Source of the DNA: Nonomuraea typhae
GTDB lineage: Bacteria > Actinomycetota > Actinomycetes > Streptosporangiales > Streptosporangiaceae
Reading direction: 5' to 3'
DNA length: 64,000 nucleotides
NCBI RefSeq assembly: GCF_009760925.1
Contig: NZ_VRLV01000011.1
Span: forward strand, 248,001 to 312,000
A program made the translations under genes and the position numbers. Position 1 is the stretch's first letter; the number at the start of each line of letters is the position of its first letter. Below the pieces are notes generated by a model, which ran no database searches, was not told the origin of the DNA, and was given only the letters and a program-made list of their open reading frames with translations. Of this stretch, positions 41,172-49,692 are shown in pieces.

Positions 41172-41204
41172 GACAGTATTCTGTCATGACGACAGGATGC
41201 TGTC
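41171..41204. promoter_or_regulatory. Two palindromic MarR operators
   Basis: TGACAG-TATT-CTGTCA (41171-41186) and GACAG-GATG-CTGTC (41191-41204), centres 19 bp apart (about two helical turns). They share TGACAG half-sites and abut the DJ-1 start codon. Typical of MarR self-repression. Confidence 0.8.
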
Positions 41205-41241
41205 AACACTGTGGGAGGGCAACCGTGCGAGGATGGCCCTT

Positions 41242-42576
41242 ATGGCAGAGATCGTCGGCGGCGGCATTCCGGTCAACGACGCCGAGCGACGCGTGATCGC
41301 GCACCTCCGCGACCACGCTCCGGCCGACTGGCTGCTCCTGCACAACGTCGAGATCCCCCGCCGCGACGACCTGTTCGAAGTCGACCTCATCGTCCTGACC
41401 CCCCACTCCCTCGTCGTCGTGGACGTCAAAGGCACCCGCGGCCGCATCGAAGTCTCGGGCGCCCGATGGTTCCCCCAGCGCGGCGGCGCCGTCGGCTCTC
41501 CCGTCACCAAGCTCAGAGGCACCGCCCGCGCCCTGAAGGGCCTGCTCGTCGACGCCCACCGCCGCCTCGAACGCGTCTACGTGGACAGCCTCGTCGTCCT
41601 CACCTCCCCCGACGCCGAACTCGCCGACCCCGCCGGCCGCGACGCCGCCAACACCACCCACCTCGACGCCCTCATCGACACCCTCGCCGACGTCACCCGC
41701 GTGCGCCGCGGCGGCAGCCCCGACGTGCGCCCCTACGCCGACGCCATCCTCGACGCCCTCCACCAGTCGGTACGGCGCAGCACCGCCCCGCCCAGGTTCG
41801 GCAACTGGGAGGTCGAAGAACAACTCGGCGGCGACGCCAAGGTCACCGAGTACCGCGCCTTCAACGCCACCCTCCCCGGCAGCGAGACGGTCCTGCTCCG
41901 CGTCTACCAGGCCGACCCGCTGGCCGACCAGACCGCCCGCGCCGCCGAACGCCAGCGCATCGCCAACGCCTACCAGACGCTGGCCCGCATCCCGCCCCAC
42001 CTCAACGTCGTCCGCTCCCGCGACTTCTTCGCCATCGACGACGAAAGCCGCTTCGTGCTCGTCCTCGACGACGTCCACGGCCAGTCCCTGCACGTACGGC
42101 CGGCCGCCCGCCTCACCGTCATCCAGGACATGCTGCGCGGCCTGGCCCACGCCCACGCCAACGGCGTCATCCACCGGGCCCTGACCCCGGCCAGCGTCCT
42201 GGTCACCGACGACGGCCACGCCGTACTGACCGGATTCGACTACGCCAAGCCCGGGGCCAGGAACTTCACCGTCGCCCACGAGCTGGGCAACGTGCTGGAC
42301 ATGCACTACGTGGCCCCGGAATGCCACGAACGCCCCGACCGCATGACCCCGGCCTCCGACGTCTACGCCGCCGGGGTGATCGCCTACCAGCTCCTCACCG
42401 GCGAGCTGCCGAGCGGCCCCGACGCCCATGGCGGGCCGGAGGTGCCCGAGGTGGTGACCAGGATGCTCGACCACTCCGCGGCCAAACGACCTACCGCCGC
42501 GGATAGCCTGGCGTCCCTCGAGGGCATTCGTCAGGAATCCCGTCTCAGGCGCCTCTTCCGCCGCGTACTGTCTTGA
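41242..42576 (+). CDS. NERD-domain protein fused to a pseudokinase
   Basis: 444 residues. The N-terminal NERD nuclease-related domain (about 10-130) has EVDLIVLTPHSLVVVDVKG. The C-terminal about 190-440 is a protein-kinase fold with FVLVLDDVHGQSL, the ASDVYAAGVIAYQLLTGELP segment and conserved APE. Catalytic residues are missing: the VAIK Lys is Arg220, HRD is HRA (Ala313), the loop Asn is Ser, and DFG reads GFD (331-333). It is thus probably a non-catalytic kinase. ATG 42242-type alternatives do not apply; ATG 41242 has a GCGAGG site nine bases upstream. A GNAT gene follows by two bases. Confidence 0.83.
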   Translation: MAEIVGGGIPVNDAERRVIAHLRDHAPADWLLLHNVEIPRRDDLFEVDLIVLTPHSLVVVDVKGTRGRIEVSGARWFPQRGGAVGSPVTKLRGTARALKGLLVDAHRRLERVYVDSLVVLTSPDAELADPAGRDAANTTHLDALIDTLADVTRVRRGGSPDVRPYADAILDALHQSVRRSTAPPRFGNWEVEEQLGGDAKVTEYRAFNATLPGSETVLLRVYQADPLADQTARAAERQRIANAYQTLARIPPHLNVVRSRDFFAIDDESRFVLVLDDVHGQSLHVRPAARLTVIQDMLRGLAHAHANGVIHRALTPASVLVTDDGHAVLTGFDYAKPGARNFTVAHELGNVLDMHYVAPECHERPDRMTPASDVYAAGVIAYQLLTGELPSGPDAHGGPEVPEVVTRMLDHSAAKRPTAADSLASLEGIRQESRLRRLFRRVLS

Positions 42577-42578
42577 TC

Positions 42579-43088
42579 ATGGATGTTTCACTGCGTCCTG
42601 TGCGCGAAGATGACCTGCCCTTCCTCAATCACCTGACCAACGACGAAAAGGGCACGGGGGCCCACCAGTGGTACGGCTGGCACAATCCGCACCGTCACCG
42701 CAAACGCTGGGAGGAGAACGGCTACATCAGCGACGACGGAGGCTATCTGATCATCGCAAGGGGCGATGACCGGATCGGCTTCATGTCCTGGACGAAGCAG
42801 ATGACCAGCAGGGTCTCCTACTGCTTCGAGATGGGCCTGATCGTGGCCCCTGAATTCAGGGGGCAGGGCTACGGCACACAGGCGCAGCAACTGCTGGCCA
42901 GATACCTGTTCGACCACTCGACGGTCAACCGGGTCCAGGCCAGCACCGAGGTGACGAACGTGGCCGAGCAGCGGGCGCTGGAGAAGGCCGGGTTCACCAA
43001 GGAGGGCATCCTGCGGGGCATCGGCTTCCGCGCCGGCCACTGGCAGGACGGAGTCCTCTACAGCATGCTGCGCGCCGACCTCAACTAG
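42579..43088 (+). CDS. GNAT-family N-acetyltransferase
   Basis: 169 residues. Acetyl-CoA-binding motif APEFRGQGYGTQAQQLLARY and AEQRALEKAGFTKEGILRG match the RimJ/RimL group. Starts two bases after the NERD-pseudokinase stop, so the two are co-transcribed. Its last four bases overlap the convergent AfsR-type gene. Confidence 0.9.
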   Translation: MDVSLRPVREDDLPFLNHLTNDEKGTGAHQWYGWHNPHRHRKRWEENGYISDDGGYLIIARGDDRIGFMSWTKQMTSRVSYCFEMGLIVAPEFRGQGYGTQAQQLLARYLFDHSTVNRVQASTEVTNVAEQRALEKAGFTKEGILRGIGFRAGHWQDGVLYSMLRADLN

Positions 43089-45784
43089 AGGCTGCGGCGT
43101 AGCGTGCTCGCGTGCTCCAGGTAGTCGCGGGCCAGGTGCGGGCGTCCGGCCGAGTGGTGCAGCTCGCCGAGCATCTGCGTGGTCTGCGCCTCTCCGCTGC
43201 GGTCGCCGAGCTCCTGGAAGACCTCCAGCGAGCGTTCGAGACCGGCGGAGGCCGGCGCCCACTCGCCGCGTGCTACCTGGAGTCCGGCCAGGCCCTGCAT
43301 CGCGTAGGCCCCGCAGTGCCGGTCGCCGAGCGAGTCGAAGATGTCCAGCGCGTGCCGGTGAAAGGAGACGGCCTGCTGGAGTTTGCCGATCTGCAGGCTG
43401 ACGCAGGCTTCCCGGTGGCTGTCGCCGAGTTCCTGCGCCAGCCGCATGGCCTGGTCGAGCCACTGGCCCGCCCGGGCCAGGTCGCCGTTGCCGAGGCAGA
43501 GCCGGCCGATGGCCTGGCGCACGAACGCCTCGCCGTTCTGGTCGCCGGCGGCCAGGAACATGGCCAGGGCCCGCCGGTAGTGGCCCAGCGCGCGGACCTG
43601 GTCGCCGCGGAACAGGGCGACCGCGGCCAGGCCGCACAGGGTCGTGGCCTCGGCCCGCGGCTCGCCCAGCGCCTGGAAGATCCGCCGGGCGCGGGCGAAC
43701 TGGGCCGCGGCCTCCTCGTAGCGGTCCTGGTAGAGGCTGACCTGGGCGAGTCCCCTGAGCATGGCGGCCTCGCCGTACCGGTCGCCGTTCGCACGGGCGG
43801 CGGCCAGCGCGAGCGTGTGCGTGCGCTGCCAGGCGTCGAAGTGGCAGCGCAGATCGAAGTAGGGGACCAGCGCGGCGGCCAGCCCCCACGCGGACGCGGA
43901 CGGACCGGCCTCGGCGGCCACGCCCACGGCGGCGACCAGTGTGTCGTGCTCGGCCGCGAACCATCCCGCCGGGTCGGCGGTGAGGCGGTCGAGCGTGCGG
44001 GCGGGCAGCTCCCAGCGCGGCGCCCTGGCCGAGGTCAGGCTGAAGACGACGGTCGGCAGGCGGGTCATGGCGTGCTCGGTGGCGGCGGTCCAGGCGGCCA
44101 GGACGCGGCCGACGGCGCTCGGGTCGGCGTGGCGCTCCAGGGCGTGGGCGCCGATCAGGCCGGGCACGACGTAGCGGGGCTGGCCGACCTGGTCGGTGCC
44201 GACGAGCCTGAGGAGGTTGGCGTCGACCAGCAGATCGGTCACGTCCTCCGCGCGCGGGCGGTCGAGCACGGCGCCGATCACCCAGCCCGGCTGCGCCTGG
44301 CCGCCGAGCCTGCCGAGCGCGCCCAGCGCGCGGGCCGCCTCCTCGGGCAGCGCCGCGTAGCTGCGGTCCAGGCTGGCGCGCACCTCCTTGAGCTCGCCGA
44401 GCAGGTCGTCCTCCAGCCGGTCGCGCAACACCGCCAGCGACCAGCCCGGGCGGGCGGCCAGCCGGGCGCCGGCGCTGCGCACGGCCAGCGGCAGCCCGCC
44501 GCAGGCGGCCACGATCGCCTTCGCGGCCTCGGGCTCCCTGGCCAGGCGGTCGGTCCCGGCGATCCGGCCCAGCAGGCGGAGCGCGTCGGCCGCCGGCAGC
44601 TCACCGACGTCGACCTGCAGCGCGCCGGGCAGGTCGGTGATCTTCTTGCGGCTGGTGACCAGGACCACGCTGCCGTTGCCCGGCAGCAGCGGCCGGATCT
44701 GCTCGGCGTCCCCGGCGTCGTCAAGCAGCACCAGCATCGGCCGCTCGGCCAGCAGCGTGCGCAGCAGCGCCGACCGCTCGTGCGCCGTGGGCGGCGGCGT
44801 CTCGACCCCCAGCGCCCGTAATGCCTCGGCGAGCACGTCGCCGGCCTCGCGACCGGCCAGGTCCAGATAGAGCTGCCCCTCGGGATACCGCTCGCGCAGC
44901 GCGTGCGCAGCGTGTACGGCCAGCGCGCTCTTGCCGGCGCCCGGCGGCCCGGAGACGATCGCCACCCGGAACGGCCCGGCCAGGGCGGCGAGCTGCTCGC
45001 CCCGCCCGGTGAAGTCCGGCAGGTCGGGCGGGAGCTGGCGGGGCACGCTCGGCGCCTCGTCGGCCGGGAGCCGGCGAGGGCCGCCCGGCGCCGACTCGTC
45101 GGCCAGGATCGTCTCATAGGCCCGGCGCAGGTCCGTGCCGGGTTCGACGCCGAGCTCGTCGACGAGCTGGGCGCGGATCTGGCCGTAGGTCTTCAGCGCC
45201 TCGGCCTTCCTGCCGGCCCGGTGCAGGGCCAGAAGGAGCTGACGCCACAGGTCCTCGCGGTAGGGGTGCTCGGCCAGCAGGGTCCTGAGCTGGGTGATGG
45301 CGCCTGTCTGGTCGCCGCGCTCCAGCAGATCGGCTATCAGGCGTTCGGCGGCGCGCAGCCGTACCTCCAGGAGGGGGTCGAGGCGGCGGTCCCACAGCGG
45401 GCTGCCGGGCAGGTCGGCCAGCGGGGCGCCGCGCCAGAGGGCCAGGGCCTCGGCGAAGCCGCCACGGGCCACCAGGTCCTCGAAGCGCAGGAGGTCGAGG
45501 TCGGTTCCGGACACGTCGATGGCGTAACCCGTGCCGTCGCCGCGCAGGTGCCCGCCGCCGAGGTCGGAGCGGAGCGAGCTGACATAGGTGCGGACGTTGG
45601 CCTGGGCCGAGCGGGGCGGCCGCTGCGACCACAACACCTCGACGAGCTGGTCGGTGCCCACCACGTGCCCCGCGTTGAGCAGGAGCGTGGCGAGCAGCAT
45701 GCGGGGCTTCTTGCCGGAGACCCGGACGGGCTCACCGCCGGACCGGACTTCCAACGGTCCGAGCACAGCAAAAGTGACAGACAT
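43085..45784 (-). CDS. AfsR/SARP-type regulator with NB-ARC and TPR domains
   Basis: 899 residues. Winged helix (FAVLGPLEVRSGGEP at the start) and BTAD domain (about 1-250), NB-ARC with Walker A SGPPGAGKSALAVHA and Walker B RPMLVLLDDAGD (about 280-560), and about 8 TPR-like repeats in the C-terminal 300 residues (for example RYEEAAAQFARARRIFQALG). Full-length AfsR architecture, unlike the truncated cluster SARP at 13-15 kb. It is divergent from the cell-wall hydrolase pair and may regulate it. Confidence 0.92.
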   Translation of the reverse strand: MSVTFAVLGPLEVRSGGEPVRVSGKKPRMLLATLLLNAGHVVGTDQLVEVLWSQRPPRSAQANVRTYVSSLRSDLGGGHLRGDGTGYAIDVSGTDLDLLRFEDLVARGGFAEALALWRGAPLADLPGSPLWDRRLDPLLEVRLRAAERLIADLLERGDQTGAITQLRTLLAEHPYREDLWRQLLLALHRAGRKAEALKTYGQIRAQLVDELGVEPGTDLRRAYETILADESAPGGPRRLPADEAPSVPRQLPPDLPDFTGRGEQLAALAGPFRVAIVSGPPGAGKSALAVHAAHALRERYPEGQLYLDLAGREAGDVLAEALRALGVETPPPTAHERSALLRTLLAERPMLVLLDDAGDAEQIRPLLPGNGSVVLVTSRKKITDLPGALQVDVGELPAADALRLLGRIAGTDRLAREPEAAKAIVAACGGLPLAVRSAGARLAARPGWSLAVLRDRLEDDLLGELKEVRASLDRSYAALPEEAARALGALGRLGGQAQPGWVIGAVLDRPRAEDVTDLLVDANLLRLVGTDQVGQPRYVVPGLIGAHALERHADPSAVGRVLAAWTAATEHAMTRLPTVVFSLTSARAPRWELPARTLDRLTADPAGWFAAEHDTLVAAVGVAAEAGPSASAWGLAAALVPYFDLRCHFDAWQRTHTLALAAARANGDRYGEAAMLRGLAQVSLYQDRYEEAAAQFARARRIFQALGEPRAEATTLCGLAAVALFRGDQVRALGHYRRALAMFLAAGDQNGEAFVRQAIGRLCLGNGDLARAGQWLDQAMRLAQELGDSHREACVSLQIGKLQQAVSFHRHALDIFDSLGDRHCGAYAMQGLAGLQVARGEWAPASAGLERSLEVFQELGDRSGEAQTTQMLGELHHSAGRPHLARDYLEHASTLRRSL

Positions 45785-45902
45785 GACCGCATCCCGTCCC
45801 TTTTGGAGACTGACAGCCTCTTTGTATCTGTTCTGGACGCTTCTTATGCGGCTTATGCACACCCTGGTCGGAGAAGATCCCAGAAACCCCGAGAGGATCG
45901 TC
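45785..45902. promoter_or_regulatory. Divergent promoter region, AfsR-type gene / wall hydrolases
   Basis: 118 bp. A direct repeat CTTATGC occurs twice nine bases apart (near 45845 and 45854), which could be an activator site. No certain promoter hexamers. Confidence 0.35.
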
Positions 45903-46826
45903 ATGAAGCTCAGAGCAGCACTGGTCGCAGGCGTCTCCCTGTTACTCGGCATCGGCGCCGCGCTGACCAGCGCGTCCGCGGCGTCGGCCGACCCCCAGCC
46001 GCTCTCCCCCGAGGCCGAGGTGCTCGCCACCAACTTCCAGCTGCCCTTCCCCTGCGGGCAAAGCTGGTACGGCAACTCCGACCAGAGCAGCGCGCACCGC
46101 TCCCATGAGATCGACTTCAACCGCGGCAGCACCCCCGACGCCGACCTGGGCGACCCGGTCGTCGCCGCCGCGGCGGGCACCGTGGTGATCTCCTCCCACC
46201 AGGGCTCGGTCAACCGCTTCGGCAACCTCGTCAAGATCGACCACGGTAGCGGCTGGGCCACCTACTACGCCCACCTGAACGTCCGCAACGTCACCGTGGG
46301 CCAGAGCGTCTCCCAGGGCCAGCAGATCGGCACCGTCGGCAAGACCAGCGCCCCGGGCAACAACATCAGCGCCCACCTGCACTACGAGGTACGGCAGGGC
46401 GACGGCTACCCGGGCAACATCCGCCAGGCGGTCTTCAACGGCACCACCTTCGGCTACCCGGCCCAGACGATCACCTCGCGCAACTGCGGCGGCTCCACCA
46501 ACCCGTACACCCCGCAGGAGGCGTGCGGCGCCGGCTACGACGTCATCGACTCCGCCGCCCTCGGCTCCTCCGGCACCGTCTACCTGCTCTACAACAACGA
46601 CAACGGCAACAACTGCGTGGTCACGATGAAGCACACCTCCCTCGGCACGCCCACCGCCGTCACCGCCTACCTGGAAGTCCAGGGAAGCACGAGAAAGACC
46701 GACTCCGGCAACTACAGCTACTACGCCGGTCCCGTCTACGCCAACGCCCCCGGCAAATGCGTCAGATGGGGCGGCAAGGCCGGCTCGTCCACCTACGACT
46801 CCCCCTTCGAGCACTGCGGATCATGA
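45903..46826 (+). CDS. Secreted M23 peptidase with SapA-like C-terminal domain
   Basis: 307 residues. Signal peptide KLRAALVAGVSLLLGIGAA. LytM/M23 core with the zinc ligands in SHEIDFN and HLHYE, and GNLVKIDHGSGWATYYAHL between. The C-terminal about 95 residues (YDVIDSAALGSSGTVYLLYN to SPFEHCG) resemble Streptomyces spore-associated protein A and recur in the next gene. It cleaves peptidoglycan cross-bridges. The ATG of the next gene overlaps its stop. Confidence 0.92.
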   Translation: MKLRAALVAGVSLLLGIGAALTSASAASADPQPLSPEAEVLATNFQLPFPCGQSWYGNSDQSSAHRSHEIDFNRGSTPDADLGDPVVAAAAGTVVISSHQGSVNRFGNLVKIDHGSGWATYYAHLNVRNVTVGQSVSQGQQIGTVGKTSAPGNNISAHLHYEVRQGDGYPGNIRQAVFNGTTFGYPAQTITSRNCGGSTNPYTPQEACGAGYDVIDSAALGSSGTVYLLYNNDNGNNCVVTMKHTSLGTPTAVTAYLEVQGSTRKTDSGNYSYYAGPVYANAPGKCVRWGGKAGSSTYDSPFEHCGS

Positions 46827-48184
46827 AAACCAGAACCCTCTTGCTGGCCGGACTCCTCGTCGTCTCCGGCCAGCAGGCCGCCGCGGCGGCCGCCTCCGCC
46901 GACCCCCTCGCCGCCGCGTTCGACCGGGCCGCGAGCGGCTATGACATCCCCCGCGACCTCCTGGCCTCGCTCGCCTACGCCGAGAGCCGGCTCGACGGGC
47001 ACCAGGGGCGTCCCAGCGCCTCCGGCGGCTACGGCATGATGCACCTGCGGCCGAAGGCGCTGGAAGAAGCGGCCAGGCTCACCTCCACCCCGGCCGGCGA
47101 ACTCAGGACCGACGACGCGGCCAACGTGCTCGGCGGCGCCGCCGTACTGCGTTCGAAGGCCGACGCGCTCGGCATGGACGCCGGCGCGCGCAAGGACCCC
47201 GCCAAGTGGTACGCGGCGATCGGCGCGTACGGCGGCTCGCCGAGCACCGCCACGATCTACGCCGACGCCGTCTACGAGGCGTTGTCCGCCGGCTTCGACA
47301 CCAGAGGCGTGCGGGTCAAGCCGCAGGCGGTGGAGCCGGAGCGGCCCGGCGACTACGCCCCGTTCGCCGCCGCGGCGGTCGACTACCCGGGCGCGTTGTG
47401 GTCGCCCGCCCTCAGCTCCAACTACACGGTCGCCAACCGGCCCTCCAGCGCGGCCATCAACAAGATCATCATCCATGTCGCGCAGGGCACCTACGCCGGC
47501 ACGATCGGGTGGTTCAAGGACCCCAGGGCCAAGGTCTCGGCCCACTACGTGGTCCGCTCCTCCGACGGCCAGATCACGCAGACGGTGCGGGAGAAGGACA
47601 TCGCCTGGCACGTCAGGGGCGCCAACACCAACACCGTCGGCATCGAGCACGAGGGCTGGGTCGACAACGCCGCGTGGTTCACCGACCAGATGTACCGGGC
47701 CTCGGCGGCGCTGACCCGCAACATCGCCGACCGGTACGGCATCCCGAAGACCAGGGCGAACATCCTGGCCCACTCCGAGATGCCCGGCAACGACCACACC
47801 GACCCCGGCCCCCACTGGGACTGGGCCAAGTACATGAGCTACGTGACCGGCGGCAGCGGCAACCCGCACACGCCCGAGTCGGTCTGCGAGAGCGGCTACA
47901 AGGTGATCGACTCGCAGGCCCTGGGCAGCGCGGCGACGGTCTACCTGCTCTACAACGCCGCGAACGGCGGCAACTGCGTGGCCACGATCAAGCACACCTC
48001 GCTCGGCGCGGCCACGCCGGTCAGCGCTTTCCTGGAGGTTCAGGGCAGCACGCGGATCACCGACTCGGGCAGCTTCTCCTACTACGCCGGCCCGGTGCGC
48101 GCCACCGCCCCGGACAAGTGCGTCAAGTGGGGAGGCTCCGCGGGCGGCTCCACCTACACCAGCCCGTTCGAGCACTGCGGGTAG
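46823..48184 (+). CDS. Secreted lysozyme/transglycosylase-like plus amidase_2 enzyme with SapA-like domain
   Basis: 453 residues. Signal peptide TRTLLLAGLLVVSGQQAAAA; an N-domain with AYAESRLDGHQGRPSASGGY like soluble lytic transglycosylases (about 28-150); an N-acetylmuramoyl-L-alanine amidase domain with IIIHVAQGTYAG, VGIEHEGWVDN and ILAHSEMPGNDHTDPGPHWD (zinc ligands); and the same SapA-like C-terminal domain as the M23 protein. Two wall-cleaving activities and a binding module in one chain. Translationally coupled to the M23 gene. Confidence 0.9.
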   Translation: MKTRTLLLAGLLVVSGQQAAAAAASADPLAAAFDRAASGYDIPRDLLASLAYAESRLDGHQGRPSASGGYGMMHLRPKALEEAARLTSTPAGELRTDDAANVLGGAAVLRSKADALGMDAGARKDPAKWYAAIGAYGGSPSTATIYADAVYEALSAGFDTRGVRVKPQAVEPERPGDYAPFAAAAVDYPGALWSPALSSNYTVANRPSSAAINKIIIHVAQGTYAGTIGWFKDPRAKVSAHYVVRSSDGQITQTVREKDIAWHVRGANTNTVGIEHEGWVDNAAWFTDQMYRASAALTRNIADRYGIPKTRANILAHSEMPGNDHTDPGPHWDWAKYMSYVTGGSGNPHTPESVCESGYKVIDSQALGSAATVYLLYNAANGGNCVATIKHTSLGAATPVSAFLEVQGSTRITDSGSFSYYAGPVRATAPDKCVKWGGSAGGSTYTSPFEHCG

Positions 48185-48215
48185 CGGCCGGTCACCGGCG
48201 GCCTACGCTGGTCAT

Positions 48216-48782
48216 ATGACCGCAGCCCGGCGCACGCAGGAGGAGCGCAGCACGGCCACCCGGGCGCTCCTCCTCGACGCCACGATCGACTGCCTGGTGG
48301 CCTACGGTTACTCCGGCACGACCACGATGCGCGTGGCCGGGCTGGCGGGTGTCTCCAGGGGTGCGATGGTGCACCACTACGCCACGAAGGCCGACCTGGT
48401 CCTCGCCGCCGTGGAACACCTGGCGGAAAGGCAGCTCGACGCCGCCAGGACCGGTTTCGCGCGGCTGCGCGAGGCCGACGACTGGGCCGAGACCGCCCTG
48501 GAGCTGATTTGGGAGGCGCACCAGGGGCCGCTGTTCGAGGCCGGTGTCGAGTTGCTGGTGGCCGCCCGTACCGATCCCCTGATCCGCGCCCGGCTCGCCG
48601 AGTGCGACCGGACCCTGACCGCCGGGCTGACCGCCGCGCTCGACGACAGGGTGCGCGAGGAGTCCCTGCTCACCGTCCTCGACGCGGTCCGCGGCCTGCG
48701 GATGCGCACCTTTCTCCAGCCGGGCCAGACCTCCGGCTGGCAGCGTCTGCGTGGCACGCTCCACGGCACGCTCACCCACTGA
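48216..48782 (+). CDS. TetR-family transcriptional regulator
   Basis: 188 residues. HTH segment TTMRVAGLAGVSRGAMVHHY then ATKADLVLAAVEHLAER. Starts at ATG 48216, 31 bp after the amidase stop. Its target is unknown; no adjacent efflux or enzyme gene in the same orientation. Confidence 0.87.
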   Translation: MTAARRTQEERSTATRALLLDATIDCLVAYGYSGTTTMRVAGLAGVSRGAMVHHYATKADLVLAAVEHLAERQLDAARTGFARLREADDWAETALELIWEAHQGPLFEAGVELLVAARTDPLIRARLAECDRTLTAGLTAALDDRVREESLLTVLDAVRGLRMRTFLQPGQTSGWQRLRGTLHGTLTH

Positions 48783-48786
48783 AGCC

Positions 48787-49620
48787 TCACAGGGCGTCGA
48801 TGATGTCCACCACGTAGACGAGCGCGTTTCCCGCGGGCACGCCGATGCCTCCGGTGGTGGCGGAGAAGCCGCGCGTGGCGGCGGCGGGTACGGCGATGGC
48901 CACCCGGCTGCCCACGGCTTTGCCGGTCAGCGCCTCGACCCAGCCGGGCGGGACGGCTCCCGGCCTGAGCGTGAAGCCGCCGGGGCCGCCGCGCCGGTGG
49001 GAGGAGTCGAAGACGGCGCCCGAGGGCCATCGGGCGCCCACGTACTGGACCACGATCTTGGCGCCGGGCCGGACCATCGGGCCGGAGCCGTCGATCAGGG
49101 TGCGGGAACGTTCCGACGGGCGCAGGTTCGCGGGCAGCGCGGGCAGGCTCCGGCCGGGCTGGCGGGCGTCGGGCGGGTAGCCGCCGAGGATGTCGAAGAC
49201 GATCACCAGTGTGTCGGCGGGCCCGGCCCCGGCGGGCCGCCCGTCGGGGCCGAACCCCTCGGCGGCCGGGGTGACGAGCAGCACCCGGCTGCCCGCGGCA
49301 CGGCCGGTCAGCGCCTGCTGCCAGGCGCGGGAGGCGGGCCGGCCGTCGAGGACCACGGTGGCGGGCTGCCCGGTGTCGTAGGTGTTCAGGTACGACTCGT
49401 TCCCCGCCCACCCGCGGATCTCGACGTCGGTGACCACCACGTCGCCGAGCTGCGTCACCCGGCCCCGCCCCTCCGAGAGGACGACGGCCCGCGGCTCGGG
49501 CCGCCCGCTGGGCAGGGTGATCACCGGCCGGGTGCCGAACGCCCCGGTCACCTCGGGTACCGCCGCACCGGAACCGCAGGAAGCCACAATCAGCAACAGA
49601 AGCAGGCACAGGTGGCGCAT
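48787..49620 (-). CDS. Lipoprotein with two FKBP-type peptidyl-prolyl isomerase domains
   Basis: 277 residues. Lipobox VASC after a hydrophobic leader. Two FKBP-like domains: about 55-145 (WQQALTGRAAGSRVLLVTPA; LVIVFDIL) and about 175-277 (IVVQYVGARWPSGAVFDSSH; GWVEALTGKAVGSRVAIAVP; LVYVVDII). The second keeps more active-site residues. Likely folds exported proteins at the membrane surface. Stop lies 4 bp from the convergent TetR stop. Confidence 0.9.
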   Translation of the reverse strand: MRHLCLLLLLIVASCGSGAAVPEVTGAFGTRPVITLPSGRPEPRAVVLSEGRGRVTQLGDVVVTDVEIRGWAGNESYLNTYDTGQPATVVLDGRPASRAWQQALTGRAAGSRVLLVTPAAEGFGPDGRPAGAGPADTLVIVFDILGGYPPDARQPGRSLPALPANLRPSERSRTLIDGSGPMVRPGAKIVVQYVGARWPSGAVFDSSHRRGGPGGFTLRPGAVPPGWVEALTGKAVGSRVAIAVPAAATRGFSATTGGIGVPAGNALVYVVDIIDAL

Positions 49621-49692
49621 GTTCACATTCGTTGCCCGGATCGCCCCAAGGGATTGGCATGCCAGGGCCAACGGATGCGGCATGCTGAGGGG

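Noticed and set aside
41242..43088. NERD-kinase plus acetyltransferase as a BREX/Pgl-type defence locus
   Set aside because: The protein is far smaller than PglW, the kinase is dead and no methylase, phosphatase or ATPase partners are present.
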